In this document: positions 1 through 5,553 of the stretch, in pieces
How positions within the stretch are numbered: the first letter of the stretch is position 1
Layout of the letters: each line of letters starts with the position of its first letter
From: JANRLJ01 sp034437895
GTDB taxonomy: Bacteria > Chloroflexota > Anaerolineae > Aggregatilineales > Phototrophicaceae
Direction: 5' to 3'
NCBI GenBank assembly: GCA_034437895.1
Contig: DAOTTO010000500.1
Location: 1-7,022, forward strand
DNA length: 7,022 nt
Translations under genes and position numbers: made by a program
Notes under the pieces: model-generated
Database searches by the model: none
Seen by the model: the letters and a program-made list of their open reading frames with translations, nothing else
Told to the model about the DNA's origin: nothing

Positions 1-1484
1 CGCTCATAATCGACGATGATGTTACGCATTCCATCCACATTATAAAGGATGACAAAACTCGCCCGATTGACACCGAGTCCGGTAAAACTCAGTTGAAATT
101 GATTCAACAGCCCCGAACCCGCAATCTCAGTCAACGGATTATCCTGCGCGGAATCAACCGTTTCGTTATAAAACAAGCCAAGAAAACTTTGCCAGAAGTT
201 AAAGCCTTCAGGCGCTTCTTGAACATACCGCTGGGCAAATTCCCCTGTGCGATAGATAGCACTGTTGCGTGGGAAGAAAATCGATGTGCCGCTGTCACCT
301 GCTTCCGGCGTACTGGTGCGATAGTAAATCATCATTTGCGCCAAATTTGCTGTGACGTTACGGGCGGCGGCGGCGATTTCTGGATCGGAGAGTAGATCAC
401 CAAAATTATTCATGAACTGCGCCAAATCTGTTGCCGACCACAGATCAGAAAGGCGGGGGTCATCATGCCCCCCGTAGACAATGGTATTCTCGCGGGCGCG
501 TGCCAGTGCAGTCACCTTATCAACCGGATTACTGCGAATAATCTGGAACAAAGTATCTAAGGCATTGATGACTTCATCCAGCCGGCTCAGGTCAACCAAT
601 CCCAGATTAAAAATGCGATAACTCGTCACACTTTCGGTATAAAAGCGCATAAAATTATCGACGACCAACTGCCCCAATGTCCGCGCATCCATACCGGGGC
701 TGTCGATTAAATTAAACAGCACCCCGCTGTATTCCCAGCCAAAACCGGGGATTAAGTCCGGGCTGGCGATGGCATAATCGGCATACGGTTGAATCGTCCG
801 ATAAACTTCTAACGCGCCCATCAAACAGGCATCAAAACCGATGATGTCCAATTTATCAACGCCAGTTTGCCGTGTCACTTGGGAAAGCGCATCCTTCAAT
901 TCCGGCATCGTTAAGCCGTCATAATCAGGCGTAGAACTATCGGCGGCAATCCCAAACCACGAGCCGCCATGATCCCAAATCACCAACGCATAATGTTCGG
1001 CGGGATAGGTCTGGATGCCCCATTTGACAAAATCCGCTAAGACTGCTGCATCGCCCGTATTCGTCTCGCCTAGCGATTCAACCAACTGTGAATTGACTTG
1101 TGTTCCAGCAAGATCATCTTCATCTTCAGTGATAAAGTAACGTCGGGTATCCGTCCAATCGCCAGCAGAAGTTGCGTAACCTTCCGCACGATCAATCTGG
1201 ACGACGACATTCACATCTTTGGTGCTGCCGACGAATTCCATTTCGTTAATATCGGAAAGGGCAAATTTTTCCAGATCGTTATCCGCCGCCATATAGATCA
1301 TCAGCGTCCACCTGGCGGTTTCTTGCTGTGCCTGCTGCGATGTGACCCGGGGAATATGCTCAAGGGCGGCGCGACGCGCTTCTCGGCTTTCAAGATAATT
1401 CATGGTGGAAGCAGCGGCGGTTTGCAGACGTACCCCGCTGAGGATAAGCGTCGTTAATAGAGAGCAAAAGATAATCCGGCGCAT
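1..1484 (-). CDS. Secreted clostripain-family (C11) cysteine peptidase, C-terminus cut by window edge
   Basis: This is an exported cysteine protease of the clostripain family (MEROPS C11, clan CD), whose members cut after Arg or Lys. The open frame gives 494 codons with no stop before the left edge. Residues 1-26 look like a signal peptide: an MRR start, a hydrophobic stretch, and small residues near QTAAAS. The family block WTLMIYMAADNDLE lies at 59-72. The catalytic His is probably H172 in DHGG, and the catalytic Cys C220 in GFDACLMG; the 48-residue gap is close to that in characterised members. D218, two residues before the Cys, matches a position that lines the S1 pocket in the family and suggests basic P1 specificity. 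A SPDLIPGFGWEY segment (241-252) also fits the family. The start is ATG at 1484 with GAGG (1492-1495) seven bases upstream. The gene lies 90 bases after the anti-sigma gene on the same strand. The substrate is unknown. Confidence 0.9.
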   Translation of the reverse strand, partial: MRRIIFCSLLTTLILSGVRLQTAAASTMNYLESREARRAALEHIPRVTSQQAQQETARWTLMIYMAADNDLEKFALSDINEMEFVGSTKDVNVVVQIDRAEGYATSAGDWTDTRRYFITEDEDDLAGTQVNSQLVESLGETNTGDAAVLADFVKWGIQTYPAEHYALVIWDHGGSWFGIAADSSTPDYDGLTMPELKDALSQVTRQTGVDKLDIIGFDACLMGALEVYRTIQPYADYAIASPDLIPGFGWEYSGVLFNLIDSPGMDARTLGQLVVDNFMRFYTESVTSYRIFNLGLVDLSRLDEVINALDTLFQIIRSNPVDKVTALARARENTIVYGGHDDPRLSDLWSATDLAQFMNNFGDLLSDPEIAAAARNVTANLAQMMIYYRTSTPEAGDSGTSIFFPRNSAIYRTGEFAQRYVQEAPEGFNFWQSFLGLFYNETVDSAQDNPLTEIAGSGLLNQFQLSFTGLGVNRASFVILYNVDGMRNIIVDYE

Positions 1485-1491
1485 GGTGTTG

Positions 1492-1495
1492 CCTC
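1492..1495 (-). promoter_or_regulatory. Shine-Dalgarno site of the C11 peptidase gene
   Basis: On the minus strand GAGG sits seven bases before the ATG at 1484. It is one of the two clear ribosome binding sites in the window, and it fixes the start that gives the signal peptide. Confidence 0.6.
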
Positions 1496-1528
1496 GCGGC
1501 TTATTGGTTTAAACAAGGTTTGCGCTAA

Positions 1529-1534
1529 ATTATA
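1529..1534 (-). promoter_or_regulatory. Possible -10 element for the C11 peptidase gene
   Basis: The minus strand reads TATAAT here, a perfect match to the housekeeping -10 consensus, about 45 bases before the peptidase start. The best -35 partner (TTAGCG at 1553-1558, 18-base spacer) is poor. The surrounding region is AT-rich, so a chance match is quite possible. If real, the peptidase could be transcribed separately from the sigma/anti-sigma genes. I saw no convincing terminator between the anti-sigma stop and this site. Confidence 0.25.
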
Positions 1535-1574
1535 AATTGTTAGAGGTTAAGCCGCTAATTCTGGCTGACGCGCC

Positions 1575-2369
1575 TTAGTACAGTTTGGCGCGGACTACCG
1601 TAGCAGTAGTAGGGGCAGGGCTGCCAGAGGCGGGTTCAAGTGTAATGCCCACATATTGAAATTCGCTCATCGGCCCCGGCACACGAAAAACCAACGTTCC
1701 TTGACCTTCTGGGTTGGTTTGGAAGAGGCCGCCGTTGTAGCGTTCTTCCCCTTTCCGCAGCCACACTTGATAGGCGCTTCCCTCTGGCAACGGCGGGAAG
1801 TTTTCCACCCGCACGATGCCAATATCTAAATCAGGATGGCAAAGGACAACGCCAGTGGCAATTGAGGTGGTGTCGGCTTCAACTGGGGCAAATGCAAAGC
1901 TGACCGCCTCGCCGCTGCTCAGAAGCGCGATCACATCATTTTGCAGCGTCACCTGCGCCGCCAATTCTCCACGCAACTGAGCCTGATTCATAATCCATCC
2001 TGCCATCAGGACGAGTAAAGCCGCAGCAATCCCCCAAGCGACGAATACACTCCGGGAAACGCCGCGCCGCTTGTGAGTTTTTGGGGCTGCTTGTGTCATC
2101 AACACAACAGCTTTGGTCGCGTTAGCACGCTCTATCAGGCGATAAGCGAGATGAGGCGGGGCTTGAACTTGAGGAGAACTGTCTAAAAATGCTTCTGCTA
2201 ACCGCGTATACTCGGCAAGTTCGGCAGCCGCTTCGGGACATGCAGCCAGAGATGACTCAATAAAGCGCACCTCTTCAGGGTCGGTCATATTCATGCTATA
2301 AGCTGGGATAAGTGCGCGTAGTGATTCGCAATCTAGCACTCCGCTAGCACCATTTAATGGCTGATTCAT
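1575..2369 (-). CDS. RskA-type transmembrane anti-sigma factor
   Basis: This 264-residue protein is a single-pass membrane anti-sigma factor, expected to hold the sigma factor encoded just upstream at the inner face of the membrane. Residues 12-85 form a short cytoplasmic anti-sigma domain (LIPAYSMNMTDPEEVRFIES, then ACPEAAAELAEY). The zinc-binding HxxxCxxC motif of ZAS-type anti-sigma factors is absent, as in RskA. A basic stretch (KTHKRR, 97-102) precedes one membrane helix at about 107-127, giving a cytoplasmic N-terminus. A short polar, possibly helical segment (128-150) follows. The extracytoplasmic part at 155-264 matches the anti-sigma-K factor C-terminal domain, with the signature PPLPEGSAYQVWL (192-204) and YNGGLF (211-216). 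The start is bounded by an in-frame TAA 12 bases upstream. The ribosome site is weak (AAAGAAA). The gene lies 72 bases after the sigma gene. Release probably needs proteolysis, as in related systems, but that is inference. Confidence 0.88.
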   Translation of the reverse strand: MNQPLNGASGVLDCESLRALIPAYSMNMTDPEEVRFIESSLAACPEAAAELAEYTRLAEAFLDSSPQVQAPPHLAYRLIERANATKAVVLMTQAAPKTHKRRGVSRSVFVAWGIAAALLVLMAGWIMNQAQLRGELAAQVTLQNDVIALLSSGEAVSFAFAPVEADTTSIATGVVLCHPDLDIGIVRVENFPPLPEGSAYQVWLRKGEERYNGGLFQTNPEGQGTLVFRVPGPMSEFQYVGITLEPASGSPAPTTATVVRAKLY

Positions 2370-2441
2370 CGTATTTCTTTAACTAAGGCTAAAACTCTCT
2401 ATAACATATATCGTCATAACAAGGTTTTTGGATTATATTTT

Positions 2442-3017
2442 TCACAAAGATTCATTCTGGCGCATTGATTCTAACCAACGCAGTTTGAGTTTTTGCAACC
2501 CCAAACGCACTCGTGATTTCACTGTGCCTAATGGCAAATTGAGTGTTTCCGCTAATTGCCGATGTGTCAAGCCCTGAAAAAACCCCAGTAAGATTAAATG
2601 GCCTTGATCGGGCGGCAGTTCAGAAATTAATGTCCGCAGAAGCCGCCGATCATACAGAGGAAGCTCGTCTGCAGAATCATCTTCAGCAGCGATACCCATT
2701 TCGTCAAATAAGGGTGAATTATGCGTACTGTGGCGCATTTCGGCTCGTAAGCGGTCTATAGCGGTATAGCGCCCGATGGTCAAAAGCCAGTTTTTGAGCG
2801 AGCCTTTTTCCGCCATCCACTGGTGCGGCTGCGCCCAAAGTTTCATGAACGTATCCTGGGTTACTTCCTCCGCCAAAGTCGTTTGTCGAAGAACACGCAG
2901 TGCGATACTGTAGACGGAAGTCCCATAACGCTCATAAAGATGCGCCAACGCATATTGATCCTGCGTCGTAAGCTGCCGCATCAAATCAGAATCGGAAAGC
3001 AAGGCATAATCAATCAT
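2442..3017 (-). CDS. ECF-family RNA polymerase sigma factor (SigK-like)
   Basis: This 191-residue protein is an extracytoplasmic-function sigma factor that directs RNA polymerase to a small set of promoters. It has only regions 2 and 4. Region 2 covers about 20-92, with the core-binding segment AEEVTQDTFMKLW (49-61) and the -10 recognition segment ending NWLLTIGRYTAIDRLRAE (75-92). An acidic linker occupies about 104-122. Region 4 covers about 127-181, with a helix-turn-helix in LTHRQLAETLNLPLGTVKSR (150-169). The RskA-type anti-sigma gene immediately follows, the usual arrangement for the SigK-like group. The ATG lies 10 bases after the stop of the secreted-protein gene. It has no good Shine-Dalgarno sequence, so translation may depend on coupling to the upstream gene. 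The target promoters cannot be read from this window. Confidence 0.93.
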   Translation of the reverse strand: MIDYALLSDSDLMRQLTTQDQYALAHLYERYGTSVYSIALRVLRQTTLAEEVTQDTFMKLWAQPHQWMAEKGSLKNWLLTIGRYTAIDRLRAEMRHSTHNSPLFDEMGIAAEDDSADELPLYDRRLLRTLISELPPDQGHLILLGFFQGLTHRQLAETLNLPLGTVKSRVRLGLQKLKLRWLESMRQNESL

Positions 3018-3027
3018 CGTAGTGAAT

Positions 3028-4386
3028 TTATCCGGGTAACGATGTGCTACACGTCCCTAACTGATTTAAATCGATCAACCACAAACCACTTTTCTCACCA
3101 TTGGTTGCCAGCGCAATCGTCGTTCCGTCCGGCGATAGCCAAGTCCAAGCACGGCTGTCAAAAGTAAGTTCCAAAGGCAGCACCGTCATATTATTGAGTT
3201 GGCGTATCTGCATATCAAAACATTGCAGCGTCGGTGCATCATTTACAAGCCGAATCAGATAGATAAACGCTTGTCCGGCGGCATTGATGGCATAAAGCGG
3301 CGCGGGATAATTGTTACCCGGCGCATTGCCTTCAAACAGCAGTTCATTCCCCTGATAAAACGTATCTTTCAGGTAATATCCGGTGATTCCGTCCACTGTC
3401 GTCGCAATCACCGCACGTCCGCCGTCAGGTGTAGAACCAGGGATAATTGTTGAGGGCAGCACATCAAACGGGCTGGCGCTAATCAACTGCCCTTCCAAAC
3501 TAGCCGTAAAATAGCGTACTTCCTCGCCATACGCGCCGTAGTAATAAGCCAAAAAACGGCCTTCCGGCAGCCAGATAAAGCCGTGCAAGCTAATACGCGA
3601 GAGTGTGTCATAAATCAAGCGTTTGAACGACCCATCCGGTTCAGCGGTCAGCACCGTATTAATGTCTGTCTGATACACAATCCGGCGGGTATTCACTGGG
3701 AATGTCAAGAATGAACGGTTATACAAATAGGGATCGGTCAAGCCAAGCTGTGTCAAAAGCGCGTCAGTCACATTAATGGTGTTGGGATGCTCAATCAGGG
3801 TTACGCCTTCACCATCCAGCGTGGTGCTGTACCAATCAAGCGCAGTAAACGCATCCTGATCGCAGCCAACACCAAAACGAAATGCGCGGGGTTCTGTCCA
3901 TTCTACTTGTACCACTTCTTGATCGGTCACGCGGGTGATGCCGACCAAATCGTCTGGCAAAGGCGATAAAGCCTCATCTACTGAGGTACCCTGTGCCGTG
4001 ACATCCACACGATCAATTTCTGCGCCGTCCGCATAAAATTCTAGTGTGACACTGAAAACCTGCGACTCTTGAGGTTGCAAAGCGAAATCCGGCAGCAAGC
4101 CTGTGCCACAGGCATTCACAGGAAAACCAAAACCCTCGCCGACCACCGTCCCGCTTGCATCATAAATCTCTGCGATCAGGGCAATATCGCTAAAAGCTGT
4201 CTCGCTTTGATTGATTAACACACCTTCGGCGGTAAATACGGTTTGCCCGTAAATATCAACCATGCTGAGAACTTCCACATCTTGCGCGACCAAGCCATCA
4301 CCCGGCGAATCCGAATCCTCTTGTGCAGTAACGACTACGGCTAACAGGAGAACAATTAGGGTCAATATAACACGAAAACGTAGCAT
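3028..4386 (-). CDS. Secreted protein of unknown function: FxLYD-like N-terminal domain plus beta-propeller-like region
   Basis: I do not recognise this 452-residue protein as a named family. Residues 1-21 are a signal peptide (basic MLRFR, a long hydrophobic core, TAQ at the probable cut). There is no lipobox Cys, so it is probably secreted or loosely attached rather than a lipoprotein. Residues about 36-132 resemble a small Ig-like FxLYD domain (VEVLSMVDIYGQTVFTAEG, then LIAEIYDASGTVVGEGFGF). Residues about 230-445 have repeated short strands with turn motifs such as WLPEG (272-276), STPDGGRAVIATT (318-330) and WLSPDGTTIALATN (416-429), typical of TolB/WD40-like propeller blades. Four Cys outside the signal peptide (93, 175, 389, 446) could form disulfides. 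Its ATG overlaps the stop of the epimerase gene by one base (TAATG), and its own stop is 10 bases before the sigma gene, so all three are probably co-transcribed. A sensing or binding role outside the membrane is a guess from context. Confidence 0.8.
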   Translation of the reverse strand: MLRFRVILTLIVLLLAVVVTAQEDSDSPGDGLVAQDVEVLSMVDIYGQTVFTAEGVLINQSETAFSDIALIAEIYDASGTVVGEGFGFPVNACGTGLLPDFALQPQESQVFSVTLEFYADGAEIDRVDVTAQGTSVDEALSPLPDDLVGITRVTDQEVVQVEWTEPRAFRFGVGCDQDAFTALDWYSTTLDGEGVTLIEHPNTINVTDALLTQLGLTDPYLYNRSFLTFPVNTRRIVYQTDINTVLTAEPDGSFKRLIYDTLSRISLHGFIWLPEGRFLAYYYGAYGEEVRYFTASLEGQLISASPFDVLPSTIIPGSTPDGGRAVIATTVDGITGYYLKDTFYQGNELLFEGNAPGNNYPAPLYAINAAGQAFIYLIRLVNDAPTLQCFDMQIRQLNNMTVLPLELTFDSRAWTWLSPDGTTIALATNGEKSGLWLIDLNQLGTCSTSLPG

Positions 4387-5336
4387 TATCGGGTTGCCAA
4401 AGCCTTTTCTGGTTTATACAAATTACGCAATGCGCCTTCTGCGTCCGGGAACATAAATGTGAACCCAGCATCCAGCAGACGCTTCGGAACGGCACGTTGG
4501 CCTTCCAGAACGACTACCGTCACTTCACCAAACGCCGCTTTAAAGGCAAATCCGGGCAACGGCATGAATGAAGGCCGTCCCATCACTTTTCCTATAATTT
4601 TGCCGAATTCCCCATTTGTCAAGGGATTGGGCGATGAGAGATTATATGCGCCGCTGGTGCTGGGATTTTCGATGAGAAAGCGAATCGCCCGAACTTCATC
4701 CACCAGATGAATCCAAGGATAGGGCTGCTTGCCGCTGCCCAACGGGCCGCCAGCAAAGAGTTGATACGGTAAAGCCTGACGCGGCAGCGCTCCACCGTCT
4801 AGGCTAAGGACAACCCCAGTACGTATAATCGCCCGACGCACACCCATGCCTTCAATGACGGCAGTGCTGGCTTCCCATTGCTTACAGACATCCGCGAGAT
4901 AATCATTCCCGGCAGGTGACTCTTCGGTAATTTCTTTGGTGTTGGGATGTGTTCCATAATAACCGACAGCAGAGGATTGAATGACCACACCGGGTTTTTT
5001 GCTGGCAGCTTTTACGGCTTCCACGACGGCTTGCCCCGCATTCACACGGCTGGTCAGGATATTATGCTTGCGCTCCACCGTCCAACGCGCAGGTAAAAAA
5101 CCTTCGCCAGCGATGCTCGCGCCAGCCAAGTTGACAACGGCATCCGCCCCATCAACCGCCGCGCCCCAGCCTTCGTCGCTGCGCCCATCCCAAGCCTGAA
5201 AACTGACCGTCGCCGGAAGCGGTCCAGATTGACGCGGGTTGCGGCTGACGACGACGACTTGATGCCCATCGTTGGCAAGACTTTGTGTAAGCGCTTGACC
5301 GATTAATCCTGTTCCACCCGTTATAACGACACGCAT
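4386..5336 (-). CDS. TIGR01777/SDR39U1-family NAD(P)-binding epimerase-like protein (YfcH-like)
   Basis: This 316-residue protein is an atypical short-chain dehydrogenase of the SDR39U1 group, the same group as Escherichia coli YfcH. The N-terminus MRVVITGGTGLIG (1-13) is the glycine-rich dinucleotide site of a Rossmann fold. VVNLAGASI (67-75), SSAVGYYG (121-128) and WIHLVDEV (208-215) follow in the expected order. The C-terminal DUF1731 domain at about 255-305 ends with PKRLLDAGFTFMFPD (284-298), which is diagnostic of the family. Length is normal. The substrate is not established for the family; some relatives have been linked to cell division or organelle biogenesis, but I would not transfer that here. 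The start is ATG at 5336 with AAGGGAG (5346-5352) nine bases upstream. It is the first gene of the leftward block and its stop overlaps the next start by one base. Confidence 0.9.
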   Translation of the reverse strand: MRVVITGGTGLIGQALTQSLANDGHQVVVVSRNPRQSGPLPATVSFQAWDGRSDEGWGAAVDGADAVVNLAGASIAGEGFLPARWTVERKHNILTSRVNAGQAVVEAVKAASKKPGVVIQSSAVGYYGTHPNTKEITEESPAGNDYLADVCKQWEASTAVIEGMGVRRAIIRTGVVLSLDGGALPRQALPYQLFAGGPLGSGKQPYPWIHLVDEVRAIRFLIENPSTSGAYNLSSPNPLTNGEFGKIIGKVMGRPSFMPLPGFAFKAAFGEVTVVVLEGQRAVPKRLLDAGFTFMFPDAEGALRNLYKPEKALATR

Positions 5337-5345
5337 AATCTTAGA

Positions 5346-5352
5346 CTCCCTT
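5346..5352 (-). promoter_or_regulatory. Shine-Dalgarno site of the epimerase gene
   Basis: The minus strand reads AAGGGAG, nine bases before the ATG at 5336. It is the strongest ribosome binding site in the window. This fits the epimerase being the first gene of the block, while the two genes after it lack good sites of their own. Confidence 0.65.
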
Positions 5353-5423
5353 AGATCGCCACTATGAAGACTGCCCGAATATTACGCACCATTTCGGGAC
5401 TGTGAGAGGTCAAATTTTGGGCA

Positions 5424-5429
5424 ATTATA
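5424..5429 (-). promoter_or_regulatory. Possible -10 element for the leftward gene block
   Basis: The minus strand reads TATAAT, about 87 bases before the epimerase start. At the expected -35 distance (about 5446-5452) there is no good TTGACA match; that position instead falls inside the dyad at 5438-5454. This suits a promoter that depends on a bound regulator, but a chance match in AT-rich DNA is equally possible. Confidence 0.3.
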
Positions 5430-5437
5430 CTCATAAT

Positions 5438-5454
5438 TCATGAGCCTCTCATGA
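5438..5454. promoter_or_regulatory. 17-base perfect dyad, possible operator
   Basis: TCATGAG and CTCATGA form a perfect 7-base inverted repeat around a CCT centre. It lies next to the candidate leftward -10 box and about 100 bases before both start codons. The arms are too short and the loop too small for a confident terminator, and no T-run follows. A binding site for a dimeric regulator is the simplest reading, but no regulator is identified. Confidence 0.35.
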
Positions 5455-5553
5455 GCAGCAAGGGCAAAAAGGTTTTAAAAACCGTCATTATGGTAAACTC
5501 TTAAAAAGCTATTGAACCGCGTTTTAACGAAACTGCCAACTACCAAAAGCCAG

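Larger units (their letters stand above)
5337..5553. other. Divergent intergenic region between the epimerase and menE genes
   Basis: This 217-base AT-rich spacer separates two genes that read outward, so it should contain promoters in both directions. I see no open frame or RNA gene in it. It holds a candidate leftward -10 box (5424-5429), a 17-base dyad (5438-5454) and a second small dyad GGTTTTAAAAACC (5471-5483). No convincing -35/-10 pair for the rightward menE gene stands out; TATACT at 5426-5431 on the plus strand overlaps the leftward candidate but lacks a good -35. Confidence 0.7.

Noticed and set aside
93..395. 100-codon plus-strand open frame
   Set aside because: It is antisense to the peptidase C-terminal half and has no family signature; it is explained by the coding constraint of the opposite strand.
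1098..1457. 119-codon plus-strand open frame
   Set aside because: It lies wholly antisense to the C11 peptidase, whose frame carries the catalytic motifs and a signal peptide. The antisense product shows no recognisable domain.
1485..1574. Possible terminator between anti-sigma and peptidase genes
   Set aside because: I found no GC-rich stem followed by a T-run on the minus strand. GTTTAAAC (1508-1515) is only a short palindrome with an AT centre.
2823..3167. 114-codon plus-strand open frame across the sigma start
   Set aside because: It overlaps two well-supported minus-strand genes, including sigma region 2, and has no recognisable motif.
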